A DNA stretch of 64,000 nt from Arenicola marina (taxonomy: Eukaryota > Annelida > Polychaeta > Arenicolidae): contig OZ025253.1 in NCBI GenBank assembly GCA_964019135.1, positions 1,148,233-1,212,232 on the forward strand. Reading direction: 5' to 3'. How positions within the stretch are numbered: position 1 is the first letter of the stretch; the number at the start of each line of letters is the position of its first letter. The position numbers were made by a program, and so were the translations under genes. Below the pieces are notes generated by a model. That model was not told where the DNA came from. It saw only the letters and a list, made by a program, of their open reading frames with translations, and made no database searches. This document shows, piece by piece, positions 13,701 through 26,535 of the stretch.

Positions 13701-14358
13701 CACACTGCTACACCCACTGGCTAGTTACCCACACTGCTACACCCACTGGCTAGTTACCCACACTGCTACACCCTCTGGCTAGTTACCCACACTGCTATAC
13801 CCACTGGCTGGTTACCCACACTGCTACACCCACTGGCTGATTACCCACACTGCTACACCCACTGGCTGGTTACCCACACTGCTACACCCACTGGCTGGTT
13901 ACCCACACTGCTACACCCACCGGCTGGCTACCCACACTGCTACACCCACTGGCTGGTTACCCACACTGCTACACCCACTGGCTGGTTACCCACACTGCTA
14001 CACCCACTGGCTGGTTACCCACACTGCTACACCCACTGGCTGGTTACCCACACTGCTACACCCACTGGCTGGTTACCCACACTGCTACACCCACTGGCTA
14101 GTTACCCACACTGCTACACCCACTGGCTGGTTACCCACACTGCTACACCCACTGGCTGGTTACCCACACTGCTACACCCACTGGCTAGTTAACCACACTG
14201 CTACACCCACTGGCTGGTTACCCACACTGCTATACCGACTGGCTGGTTACCCACACTGCTACACCCATCGGCTGGTTACCCACACTGCTACACCCACTGG
14301 CTGGTTACCCACACTGCTACACCCACTGGCTGGTTACCCACACTGCTACACCCACTGG
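10776..14358. repeat. Minisatellite B2, 29-bp unit, about 124 copies
   Basis: Same unit as 3731-5195 but about 2.5 times longer. Variant units (CCCTTTGGC, CCCTCTGGC, TCCTATGGT) recur in blocks, which points to block duplication inside the array as well as single-unit slippage. Confidence 0.97.
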
Positions 14359-14375
14359 AGTGGGAGTGAATGTGG

Positions 14376-14790
14376 TCCGTTCGATGAGACTGTTGGCAGT
14401 GTTATATTTTGCAGCGAATCATCGACGTTAACATTTCTGCGACAAACTGAGCGCCATTATCCTCGCCTGGTCAGTCCATATAAGGAGCGTTGTTACGTAA
14501 CCATAGATACCGCGCGCAGACATGCGAGTCATGATGATTACGTCATACGACATGGAAAACCCCGCGCAGCACATTAGATCGCCGGACACTGACAGTCACT
14601 CACGAGACAACCGCATTCTGGTTGATCAACTGTCTAACCGCTCACATATTAGCGAGCGTAGCGAGCTCTTTAGATAACACACACGTAAAAAACTGACAAA
14701 ATCTGTATCTCAATCCCATACTGTAAAGCGCGAAAAAAAATCAGCAGGAAGTCGACCCCCAGTGGTGTGACATGCGCATGCGTTTAAATG
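14376..14790. repeat. Dispersed repeat R1, copy 1
   Basis: The first part (14376-14640) matches 21655-21945 at roughly 85% by eye. It includes a perfect CArg-box word CCATATAAGG, the palindrome GTTACGTAAC and ATTACGTCATAC. The second part (14640-14790, beginning TTAGCGAGC) matches 17296-17470. A further diverged relative is near 18045-18120. Family identity is unknown. Confidence 0.75.
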
Positions 14791-15197
14791 CATTCTGGGA
14801 AATTTCATGTTTTTTTTTTTTGTCAAAAACTTAGATCTATATGCAGCCCAGGTATGCAGCCCAAACCCGCACATTCACAAAAGAATGTGCATAATTGGTA
14901 GACAATTTACATACAAAAACATAATTCCAACTGATGAAGCGCTGATCATAGCGACAACATGCATGTTTCCTCCTCTCTCCTGACAGAGGGCGTTCAACAC
15001 GCGCGCGCGATGCATTCGCTGGGTGGCAGCACAAGTCGAACGCGCAGACAACAGTTTCAGATCTGTCAGCAGTTTACCAGGCTTAGTTGATGTTACATTT
15101 TAACGTCTAGTTTATCTTTTGTAAATTTATATAGATCTACATTAAAGTGCTAAGGTAACTTATTTGTGTAATATTTAGATCTAGCCTAGGAGGCTAG
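14791..15197. other. Single-copy AT-rich stretch, nothing recognised
   Basis: Includes a (GC)n-like run CGCGCGCGCGA near 15000 and several AGATCT words. No frame or RNA gene is supported. Confidence 0.5.
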
Positions 15198-16165
15198 GCG
15201 CCAGTGTAGGATCCATAGAACAGTTTTGACCCTGACCAGGGGACCATTTGACTCTTTTAGCTAATGTTTACTGAGCCTTTCAATAACATAGACTTCTAAT
15301 TGACTAATATAGATCTAGCTGGAAGTTAAGTTAATGTAGGTTCCCTAGATTTAATTTAGTTTAAGTTGGATCTAAGCTTTAAACAATTTGAGGCAAAAAT
15401 TGCTTCGTTAACGGTACATGTTTATAGATCTAAGCTTAGGTCTAGATCCAGATCTAGATCTGTTAGGTCTACAATCTAGTTCAGCTTTTGTAAATATAGA
15501 TCAAGGTTGGTGATCCAAAAGGTGCTAGATCTAGATCTAACGTCACATTTAGGCTAAAATCATATGACTTTCAACACTTATTTGTGTCACATTTAAACTG
15601 GGTTATTTGGCAGTTCATCAGGCATCCGTGCAGGATCCGTCAAGAAATTTTTACTGGTTCCTGGACAAGCTAAGGGAACCATTTGATTGGGACAACCGTC
15701 TTTTAGCCTTTCATTAAAATAAACTTCTAATACAGATCTAGCTGGAAATTAATGTAAGACTTACTAAGCTTAAGTTGGATCAAAGCTTTAAAACAAAATT
15801 GAGGCAAAAATTGCTGTTGTTTGGCAGATTGTTAACAAAACTTTTAATTAAGCTTAGTCTACATCTAGAGATAAGTTAGATCTATTAAGATCTTCAAACA
15901 TCTATCCATTGGCATTCTTTAATATAAGCTTACTTTAAAAAGTAACTTTACTCTAATTATCGAACCAAAGCAACATCTGTGTTCATTGAAGTGAGTTGTT
16001 TCAAAGTTCATTAGGCGTCTGTGTAGGATCCGTCAAATAATTAACTTCTAATATAGATTAGCTAGAAGTTAATGTACAAAGCTGGATCCAAGCTTTAAAC
16101 AATTTGGCACAAAAATTGCTTTTTTTTTTGTTTATAACAAACCCTTCAGTTAAGATTAGCCTATA
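15198..16165. repeat. Diverged tandem triplication, about 400-bp unit
   Basis: Three ordered blocks start near 15198, 15616 and 16010. They share the landmarks GTAGGATCC, ACTTCTAATATAGAT, GCTGGAAGTTAATGTA, AAGCTTTAAACAATTTG and GGCAAAAATTGCT. The third block is shortened by deletion. The region is unusually rich in AGATCT/TAGATCTA words. Confidence 0.7.
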
Positions 16166-16171
16166 GTAATT

Positions 16172-16398
16172 GGACCAGTGATTGCGCAGGTACCAGTGAT
16201 TGCACAGGTACCAGTGATTGCGCACAAAGCAAAAGGTGGTAAAAATAATATGTAGATCATTTGGAATCTTACAAAACAGATGTCAATGTAGCTGTCACAC
16301 ATGAAGGCATCTGCCTGGATAGGTTTGGATACAAATTCCTATAAATCAAATCATTTCTGCAAGTGCCCAATCACTGGTACCTGCGCAATGACTGGTCC
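16172..16398. mobile_element. Small palindromic element, MITE-like, 227 bp
   Basis: The left end begins GGACCAGTGATTGCGCAGGT, with an internal triplication of the ACCAGTGATTGCGCA word. The right end is its reverse complement, ending in AATGACTGGTCC. About 36 bp at each end pair with one or two mismatches. No coding capacity, so a non-autonomous DNA transposon is the likely class. I could not define a clear target-site duplication. Confidence 0.6.
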
Positions 16399-16665
16399 AC
16401 CTTCTATACATCTAGAAATCAGTTATCAAGATCTTCGAATATTTATATATTAGCATTCTTTATTATATTTAAAAAGTAGTACAGTAGTACAATTATCAAA
16501 TCAAAACAAGTTGTGCTCCCCTTCTTTAGTACATCTACTTCAAAACTAAAAGCTTCTATCACAGCTGCGTGTCATTTGGGATCTCTGTCTATCGTAGACT
16601 ACTTCTTGCTGGTTTTGCTACGTTAAATAATGGCGGACCACACTTACATAAAAAAATATTCACAG

Positions 16666-16927
16666 TACTTTGCTTCACACTGGGTAACCGTAACACAACC
16701 CAGTCAACCAGTCGCCCAGTTTCAAATTCTAGAGATCTTGAGCATAATTACTCACGCTCATTACATGAGCTGAGTCCTGAAGTTACAAATCCAAATCAGG
16801 GAGCAGGAAGGCAGGAACATAACTATTGCCGGCCACATCTATCTGACCATGGCACTCCACCTACACCATGCAATGACCCCTCCCCACAAAACACAGCATT
16901 TTTAAACTTTGAGAACGAACATTTTCG
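16666..16927 (+). CDS. Candidate internal exon, product unknown
   Basis: A single open frame runs through this stretch and ends exactly at a strong splice donor (TTTTCG then GTGAGTC at 16928), with the in-frame stop formed only by reading into the intron. A possible acceptor is TATTCACAG ending at 16665, though its polypyrimidine tract is poor. The encoded peptide (about 87 residues) is rich in S, N, P, H and T and looks disordered, with repeated EHNY and a PPTPCNDPSPQN segment. I recognise no domain. The frame is open upstream to about 16569, so the acceptor is uncertain. No neighbouring exon on this strand was found, and it could be chance. Confidence 0.3.
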
Positions 16928-18060
16928 GTGAGTCAATTTTTTTCATTGCCTTAGCCTATTTTTTGATGGCAATTTCTCTTGAACAAAACATTACAGATCA
17001 CAAATAAAGCAACCTAGGGTAGATCTAATAGGAACCTAAATCATGACAGATTTTGTCAGGGGCAGGTCACTTGACTACAAATCAAATGTACTACTAGACT
17101 ACTTTTTCAGTACCAAAACTTTGATATTAAATATACAAAATAGCATAATATGATAATATGTAAAACTTCACCTTTAAAAAGAACAAGTCATAGAGTTATG
17201 AGAAACAGTTTAGCCTAGTTATCATCAGTGGGAGTCCAAAAAATTGCTTCACAACAAAGTCAAAGGCTACGCTCGCCTTCTAGGTTTTACCTACAACATA
17301 TTAGCGAGCTTAGCGAGCTCTTTAGATAACACACACGTAAAAAATTACGAAATCCGTATCTGAATCCCATACTGTTATGAGCTCGTGAAGTCCACCGGAA
17401 GTCGACCTTCACTGGGGAAAGCGGAAGAGATCGCATGTTATGTACGCATGCGTGTTTTTTTCCCGTCGAAGATTGATTACTGTAAGACATATATGTATAT
17501 ATCAATGAAACTTTCCGATTTCAAGACAAATTACCTCTCGTTTCATGTTTTATAATTTATTAACAAGAAGAATTTAACATTTTAAAACGGAATTCGAGAC
17601 TTTGTCGCAACTATAATAATGAGTAGTTTTGACGTCAAAATGTTATAAAAATGACGTCAAAATGGGAGTTCCTAAGCAACCGAATGATATGCCACAAGCA
17701 CGTGCGTGGTACACGTGATCCCGCCAAAGGTATGCATTATGGTAAGCAAAAGTGGGATTTATTTTGAATATTAATCTATATGCATCCCCACGGAATAGCT
17801 GAATGAATAAATATGCGCTCGCATTTTTAGGTAGCACACATCTATATTACATAAACCTACTCTGATGGTGATACTTCTGACATGCGCATTAAATTCATTG
17901 GTCATCGAAGGACAGCTTTAGCCGATCTTTTGTGTGAAGACAGTTAAAGCAAACAACGGGAAGGTAGGCAGCACGAGCAAGCCCTTAATGCTATAGGACG
18001 TGTCAGTACTCACGTGCTTTTTGCTCAGTGCACAGTCTGACTCGCCCCCTGCGTAACAAT
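16928..18060. repeat. AT-rich DNA with second copies of R1 segments
   Basis: 17296-17470 matches 14640-14790 (TTAGCGAGC...CTCTTTAGATAACACACACG). 17838-18010 matches 21945-22100 (AGGACAGCTTTAGCCGATCT is shared). No gene is seen. Confidence 0.6.
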
Positions 18061-20316
18061 GGATACCACGCAGAGGGCTGTCATACTAGTTACGACATAG
18101 CACGTGGAACCAGGCAGGCTGCGCGGCCGGCGAGGCAAACAAGGGTTGGGTCGCAATTCGTCTTTCGTCCGTCTTAAATATAGAGCTGTTAACTTGTTAG
18201 TGTCAATATATTGGTATGTGACACTTTGAACTTGTAATTTTCCATAATACTGGCCTCAATCAGTAAACTTGGCGCACATGCAATAGCTAAATGATTCGCC
18301 GATGTCTACACTGATCTGGAGTGATCGGGTGACAAGTATGGACAGTCATCAAGGTAAAAATTACCGTTTTTCAATAATCCTTGCAAATTCAAATAGGCAA
18401 ATTTTGGAAGAACAATGCTGTACATACATTGTGTTAACAATATATTTCTAAATTACTTCAGTTCTTTTACATTCATAGTTTTCATGGGTATTTTGACAAG
18501 CAATTTCAATTTGTCACTGTCAGTTCCTTCTCCTACATTTTACTCCGGTTATGACAAGAGCACCTAGACATGTTGTTAAAACATCCTGTGTGGCGTAATT
18601 AATAAATTCATGTATCATAACTTTTTCAGACTTGTGCTCAGTTGCTATAGTATATAATTTAATGTGTTCCATTATTTGAAAAGATCAGTTTACGACATTC
18701 ACAATTACAGTGACGTGACAGTTCAATATGCTATAATATTCCTCAACGTTCTACTTTCCGTGATGACAAACATTATGCAGGATATATGCAAAATCATAAA
18801 TTTTAGTTGAATAATGTTCCCTTCTATGTAGTCCGTTTACTTTTCATTTGTTCATAGATTTAGTTGACCTTTGCAACTATGTACTTGTACTCTTGTCTAA
18901 TTCATATTTACATACTTTGCAATGTTTTTTTGGTATAGTCACTTGATTGTTTACTTGCAAGAACTCCAATATTGTAAACAAATGACCCATTGAAACAGAA
19001 TTAATCATAGATAAAACATATCATAGGCTTAGATCTATATAATGGATCAAAAGGTAGGTACAAATTATTTGATATCAAATATTTGCCAAATACAAAGGAC
19101 ATGATTTAGGATCTATATAAAGGCATGTAAAATATTTAAGTTGATATAATTAACAAAAACATCCGGTGTGGCGTAATTAATAAATTCATGTATCATAACT
19201 TTTTCAGACTTGTGCTCAGTTGCTATAGTATATAATTTAATGTGTTCCATTATTTGAAAAGATCAGTTTACGACATTCACAATTACAGTGACATGACAGT
19301 TCAATATGCTATAATATTCCTCAACGTTCTGCTTTCCGTGATGACAAACATTATGCAGGATATATGCAAAATCATAAATTTTAGTTGAATAATGTTCCCT
19401 TCTATGTAGTCCGTTCACTTTTCATTTGTTCATAGATTTAGTTGACCTTTGCAACTATGTACTTGTACTCTTGTCTAATTCATATTTACTTACTTTGCAA
19501 TGTTTTTTTGGTATAGTCACTTGATTGTTTACTTGCAAGAACTCCAATATTGTAAACAAATGACCCATTGAAACAGAATTAATCATAGATAAAACATATC
19601 ATAGGCTTAGATCTATATAATGGATCACAAGGTAGGTACAAATTATTTGATATCAAATATTTGCCAAATACAAAGGACATGATTTAGGATCTATATAAAG
19701 GCATGTAAAATATTTAAGTTGATATAATTAACAAATGTTTATTGTTTATGCTTATTTTCATAAGTGTTATATTTATTTAAAGCTATATTAAAATATTGCT
19801 TCTTCAAAGCGTTGATGATTGATATCTTGATTTGGACAAAACAACAATAAAATCAGAATTGTTGAGCTCAAGTGGCTAAATCATATCTCCTTATAAAATC
19901 ATCTGTGCGTGTCAGTAGTATGATGCTAACAAACATTAGATATGCGTTAATCAATTATCTAATTTGAACGAGATAAATCGATCTGTCGAAAGCAAATGCC
20001 TTTTCTCCATTTCCGTTCATTATGTTTCTTTCCGATTGTCACCTGTCATGCGGCCGTCAGCAACACCGTCAGGCCAGCGGAAATATCGGGTATTGAGCGG
20101 GCCGCAGTGCGCCAAGTTTACTGAACGCAGTTATTGATAGGTTTTAAGTGTCTTCCACCAATATATTGTAACTAGATAGTTAACACGTGCTTATTTAAGT
20201 GGCACACAGGTCCAGAAAGGACCCTCCCTTTTCTCGCCGCGCCTACCGCGCAGTTTGCCTGGTTCCACGTCCCAAATCGTGACTATAGGATGACAGCTTT
20301 CTGATCACTCTCTGCG
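18061..20316. mobile_element. Foldback-type element with long inverted arms
   Basis: The left arm (18061-18278) and right arm (20107-20316) are inverted, diverged copies. Shared words include CGTGGAACCAGGCA, CTGCGCGG, CAATATATTGGT and CAGTAAACTTGGCGCAC, seen as reverse complements in the right arm. The 1.8-kb interior is AT-rich, has no coding capacity, and contains a 578-bp tandem duplication. It may be a non-autonomous foldback transposon or two inverted copies of one repeat family. Confidence 0.55.
18580..19735. repeat. 578-bp tandem duplication inside the foldback element
   Basis: Two adjacent copies (about 18580-19157 and 19158-19735) begin near ACATCC(T/G)GTGTGGCGTA and end near GTTGATATAATTAACAAA. 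Only a handful of substitutions separate them, so this is recent compared with the diverged arms around it. Confidence 0.9.
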
Positions 20317-21654
20317 TTCGACTCGCTCGGGCTCCATTATGTAAAAGCGGAGCTTGCGTAGCGCCACCATGCGGGGAACTTGCTTTCTGATTCGTCAAGC
20401 TGGGAGCGATTGAGCTGCGCAGTGAAAATTAAGGTCGCATATAACGCGGTTGTCTCCAAAATATGACCTCGCGAGTTATCGCACACATAAACTTGCCTAT
20501 ACTATAGCCTTGACGCAGAGCCGAGTATTTGTCTCGTTGGGTCTCAGATCCCATAGTGACCGTAGGTCTACAGCCCTATAAAAGTGTCAATCTGATATGG
20601 CCAGATTTACGTCGAACAGTGCATTCCTCGGGCCTGAACAACATTCGCGCTGGACCTAATTGTACCAGTAGATCTGCGACATATTCTGTCTGGCCGACAG
20701 TTGTAGTAGGTAAAGGCCCACTACGGATTTTAAAGTGTTCGTGCCACGCCAAAACAACTTTAGCTCATATTAATCTTCTGTGTGTCCGCGCTTATATTAT
20801 CGAGCTGTAACGCCCCAAATTGTAGAAGGGCATACTTTTTCCACTTGTTTTCGCACTTACAAATTTAACTTCTGCGAGCGAGGAAAGTGACGTCAAAGGG
20901 GAATACAAATGCACGTGCTTCTTATATTGAGACAGATTCTGTCTGCTCATTGGCTTGAACTCAACGAAACGCACTCAACCATGAAAACAATACACGCCCT
21001 CGACCACAGATGTCTACGCACTGCATCAAAGCTTACCTGTCAATCTTGTGACATCATTAGGGAATTTTCAAATAACGCTCAGATGCAATGCTCCCAGAAA
21101 TAAACCCGCCGGACCTCACTTTTGCTACTTTAACGAACCGGTTTATAGTGATATCGTGGAATAAAAACTGTGAACTCCCATTAAAACAAATTGTTATTTG
21201 TTTATCTTCCCTAAACCAAGTTAACTCTGAGCAAGACAAAATCGTGGCACGAACACTTTAAAGATTACACTCATTGGCATATTGAACGAGATACAGCTTT
21301 TCAGGCAGTAGCGGATCACTAAGGCTTGATTGAGATTGTTTTCTAAGGAGCTGGTGAATCTGTGGTATAGGGCTTACAGTTCTCGCGGGTTCTATTTCCG
21401 GTTTAGGTCCTTTGGGGACCAACAAAAAAACACGTGCTCTTAGAACGAGTGCGCATCACGTTGGTGCCTTGCTGCAACTGCGTGACTCGCACTCATTGTA
21501 GTCAACGTTTTAGTGTTGGGAACCGGCCGGCTGCGCGATTTGTGCGTGAAGAATCGAGTGGGTGTGAAACTATTTTTTGTTTGCTTTGGTCCAGGCATGG
21601 CTAACTATAAAATCCTAATATAATTAAAGACATTTATCTTTCCATAATGCCTGT
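20317..21654. other. No supported gene
   Basis: Single-copy or low-copy DNA. The segment 20510-20580 (TCTCGTTGGGTCTCAGATCC type) is related to 22095-22165. Short open frames here have no recognisable product. Confidence 0.5.
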
Positions 21655-22165
21655 GGTCCGTTCGATGAGACTGTTGGAAGCGTTGAATTTTGAGCCAAAT
21701 GACCGCTGTTTACAGTTCTACGACAAACGGAGCACCATTGTCCTCACCTGTTCAGTCCATATAAGGAGCGTTGTTACGTAACCATAGATACCGCGCGCAG
21801 ACAAGCGCGTCATGATGATTATTACGTCATACGACATGGAAAACCCCGCGCAGCGCATTAGATCATCGCCTGGCACTGACAGTCACTCATGAGACAACCG
21901 CATTCTGGTTTATCAACTGCCTAACCGCTCATACATTACATAAATCTACTCGGATGGTTATAATTCGGATATGCACATAACTTCAGTGGTTATTTGTGCT
22001 TCCAAGGACAGCTTTAGCCGATCTTGTCTGTGAGGCGAGTGAAGGCAAACAACCGGAAGGTAAGCAGCACCTACAGGCTGTTGATGCTAGGCATTGACGT
22101 AGAGCATAGGTATCCCTGTCTCGTAGGGTCTCGATAAGATCCCGAAGTGACTGTACAGCCCTATA
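21655..22165. repeat. Dispersed repeat R1, copy 2
   Basis: Begins GTGGTCCGTTCGATGAGACT as at 14376. It retains CCATATAAGG and ATTACGTCATACGACATGG, then continues into the segment shared with 17838-18010. This joins R1 pieces that are separated elsewhere, so it may be closest to the full element. Confidence 0.7.
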
Positions 22166-22834
22166 CCAGGTGTAGTTTTCCTCGCGTGCGTTGCTATAGC
22201 AACTGCGGCGCTGATGTCACGGTCTCTGTTTTTAATTCAGTTAGTCAGTCAACAGCGTTGCGGGAAGACGGGTTTTAGCTAGCAAGCTAGGAAGGAATTA
22301 GGGATTATATGTTAGCTGTATTCACAATTAAGAAACTGCTGCCAGGTAAGTTATGCACCGTTAACGGAGTTGGTAACTTGTTTTAATTGAGTTTAAGGGT
22401 TTAAATAAATCATCGAAACTTTTTGACCACTGCGTTTCGCCTCATTGGCTGCCTTCGCCATCACGTGTTACTGTTAAGCCAAGACCGTCTCGGAACGAAC
22501 GCCCAGTTTACAGGTTTAGGGTTGTCTAAATTAAGTTTATAGATATTAAATTAACACAACGAGAAGTACATTGAAGTCGGTAAAGACACCTCATTCCGAA
22601 AATATCACACATCATCTTAGGCTCATTCTTTTCGTAATGTAGACTCTTTTCTTGTGTAGTGACGTTGCTCATTCTCCGGCAACAACCTGTCCAAATATGG
22701 TCCATGTTGCAGGGTATTGTATTAGGCAGTAACGGATCACGCCATCTAGCGGCCTGTTTTGACAGTGAAACAGGCCTCATAATGCAGGGACTGTCTCAAA
22801 AATCCGAAAATTAGCTTGTCCATGATTTAATATT
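22166..22834. other. No supported gene
   Basis: Single-copy stretch leading into the AT-rich satellite. No frame with a recognisable product. Confidence 0.5.
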
Positions 22835-25800
22835 GCATATGGTTTATAATGAGTGTGGTATAATAATGGATATGGTTTATATTGAGTGTGGTATAATAAT
22901 GGATATGGTTTATATTGAGTGTGGTATAATAATGGATATGGTTTATATTGAGTGGTATGATAATGGATGGTATAATAATGGATATGGTTTATATTGAGTG
23001 TGGTATAATAATGGATATGGTTTATATTGAGTGTGGTATAATAATGGATATGGTTTATAATGAGTGTGGTATAATAATGGATATGGTTTATATTGAGTGT
23101 GGTATAATAATGGCTATGGTTTATATTGCGTGTGGTATAATAATGGATATGGTTTATATTGAGTGTGGTATAATAATGGATATGGTTTATATTGAGTGTG
23201 GTATAATAATGGATATGGTTTATATTGAGTGTGGTATAATAATGGATATGGTTTATATTGAGTGTGGTATGATAATGGATGGTATAATAATGGATATGGT
23301 TTATATTGAGTGTGGTATAATAATGGATATGGTTTATATTGAGTGTGGTATAATAATGGATATGGTTTATATTGAGTGTGGTATAATAATGGATATGGTT
23401 TATATTGAGTGTGGTATAATAATGGATATGGTTTATATTGAGTGTGGTATGATAATGGATATGGTTTATATTGAGTGTGGTATAATAATGGATATGGTTT
23501 ATATTGAGTGTGGTATAATAATGGATATGGTTTATAATGAGTGTGGTATAATAATGGATATGGTTTATATTGAGTGTGGTATAATCATGGATATGGTTTA
23601 TATTGAGTGTGGTATAATAATGGATATGGTTTATATTGAGTGTGGTATAATAATGGATATGGTTTATATTGAGTGTGGTATAATAATGGATATGGCTTAT
23701 ATTGAGTGTGGTATAATAATGGATATGGTTTATATTGAGTGTGGTATAATAATGGATATGGTTTATATTGAGTGTGGTATAATAATGGATATGGTTTATA
23801 TTGAGTGTGGTATGGTAATGGATATGGTTTATATTGAGTGTGGTATAATAATGGATATGGTTTATATTGAGTGTGGTATAATAATGGATATGGTTTATAT
23901 TGAGTGTGGTATAATAATGGATATGGTTTATATTGAGTGTGGTATAATAATGGATATGGTTTATATTGAGTGTGGTATAATAATGGATATGGCTTATATT
24001 GAGTGTGGTATAATAATGGATATGGTTTATATTGAGTGTGGTATAATAATGGATATGGTTTATATTGAGTGTGGTATAATAATGGATATGGTTTATATTG
24101 AGTGTGGTATGATAATGGATATGGTTTATAATGAGTGTGGTATAATAATGGATATGGTTTATATTGAGTGTGGTATAATCATGGATATAGTTTATATTGA
24201 GTGTGGCATAATAATGGATATGGTTTATATTGAGTGTGGTATATTAATGGATATGGTTTATATTGAGTGTGGTATAATAATGGATATGGTTTATATTGAG
24301 TGTGGTATAATAATGGATATGGTTTATATTGAGTGTGGTATAATAATGGATATGGTTTATATTGAGTGTGGTATAATAATGGATATGGTTTATATTGAGT
24401 GGGGTATAATAATGGATATGGTTTATATTGAGTGGGGCATAATAATGGATATGGTTTATATTGAGTGTGGTATGATAATGGATATGGTTTATAATGAGTG
24501 TGGTATAATAATGGATATGGTTTATATTGAGTGTGGTATAATAATGGATATGGTTTATATTGAGTGTGGTATAATAATGGATATGGTTTATATTGAGTGT
24601 AGTATAATAATGGATATGGTTTATATTGAGTGTGGTATAATAATGGATATGGTTTATATTGAGTGGGGTATAATAATGGATATGGTTTATATTGAGTGTG
24701 GTATGATAATGGATATGGTTTATAATGAGTGTGGTATAATAATGGATATGGTTTATATTGAGTGTGGTATAATAATGGATATGGTTTTTATTGAGTGTGG
24801 TATAATAATGGATATGGTTTATATTGAGTGTGGTATGATAATGGATATGGTTTATATTGAGTGTGGTATAATAATGGATATGGTTTATATTGAGTGTGGC
24901 ATAATAATGGATATGGTTTATATTGAGTGTGGTATAATCATGGATATGGTTTATAATGAGTGTGGTATAATAATGGATATGGTTTATATTGAGTGTGGTA
25001 TAATAATGGATATGGTTTATATTGAGTGTGGTATAATAATGGATATGGTTTATATTGAGTGTGGTATAATAATGGATATGGTTTATATTGAGTGTGGTAT
25101 AATAATGGATATGGTTTATATTGCGTGTGGTATAATAATGGATATGGTTTATATTGAGTGTGGTATAATCATGGATATGGTTTATATTGAGTGTGGTATA
25201 ATAATGGATATGGTTTATATTGATTGTGGTATAATCATGGATATGGTTTATATTGAGTGTGGTATAATAATGGATATGGTTTATATTGAGTGTGGTATAA
25301 TAATGGATATGGTTCATATTGAGTGTAGTATAATAATGGATATGGTTTATATTGAGTGTGGTATAATAATGGATATGGTTTATATTGAGTGGGGTATAAT
25401 AATGGATATGGTTTATATTGAGTGTGGTATGATAATGGATATGGTTTATAATGAGTGTGGTATAATAATGGATATGGTTTATATTGAGTGTGGTATAATA
25501 ATGGATATGGTTTATATTGAGTGTGGTATAATAATGGATATGGTTTATAATGAGTGTGGTATAATAATGGATATGGTTTATAATGAGTGTGGTATAATAA
25601 TGGATATGGTTTATATTGAGTGTGGTATAATAATGGACATGGTTTATATTGAGTGTGGTATAATAATGGATATGGTTTATATTGAGTGGGGTATAATAAT
25701 GGATATGGTTTATATTGAGTGTGGTATGATAATGGATATGGTTTATAATGAGTGTGGTATAATAATGGATATGGTTTATATTGAGTGTGGTATAATAATG

Positions 25801-26535
25801 GATATGGTTTATATTGAGTGTGGTATAATAATGGATATGGTTTATATTGAGTGTGGTATGATAATGGATATGGTTTATATTGAGTGTGGTATAATAATGG
25901 ATATGGTTTATAATGAGTGTGGTATAATAATGGATATGGTTTATATTGAGTGTGGTATAATCATGGATATGGTTTATAATGAGTGTGGTATAATAATGGA
26001 TATGGTTTATATTGAGTGTGGTATAATAATGGATATGGTTTATATTGAGTGTGGTATAATAATGGATATGGTTTATATTGAGTGTGGTATAATAATGGAT
26101 ATGGTTTATATTGAGTGTGGTATAATAATGGATGTGGTTTATATTGCGTGTGGTATAATAATGGATATGGTTTATATTGAGTGTGGTATAATCATGGATA
26201 TGGTTTATATTGAGTGTGGTATAATAATGGATATGGTTTATATTGAGTGTGGTATAATCATGGATATGGTTTATATTGAGTGTGGTATAATAATGGATAT
26301 GGTTTATAATGAGTGTGGTATAATAATGGATATGGTTTATATTGAGTGTGGTATAATAATGGATATGGTTTATATTGAGTGTGGTATAATAATGGATATG
26401 GTTTATATTGCGTGTGGTATAATAATGGATATGGTTTATATTGAGTGTGGTATAATAATGGATATGGTTTATATTGAGTGTGGTATAATAATGGATATGG
26501 TTTATAATGAGTGTGGTATATTAATGGATAGTTGT
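22835..26535. repeat. AT-rich satellite D, 33-bp unit, about 112 copies
   Basis: The unit is of the type TGGTATAATAATGGATATGG followed by TTTATATTGAGTG. It is 11 codons long, so one plus-strand frame stays open for about 1200 codons (MDMVYIECGII repeats) and a minus-strand frame for over 350. The simultaneous openness of both strands, and a start and stop placed only by the array edges, argue against a protein. Variants (GAGTGGGG, TAATGAG, GCGTG, TAATCATGG) recur in blocks. Confidence 0.96.

Larger units (their letters stand above)
7181..14358. repeat. 7.2-kb tandem segmental duplication, copy 2
   Basis: Colinear with 1-5195 through array B. Differences are mainly array length: array A is five units shorter, the 12-bp array is one unit longer, and array B is about 74 units longer. 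Copy 2 ends at the end of array B, where the sequence switches to a dispersed repeat. Most length change is therefore confined to the minisatellites. Confidence 0.95.
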
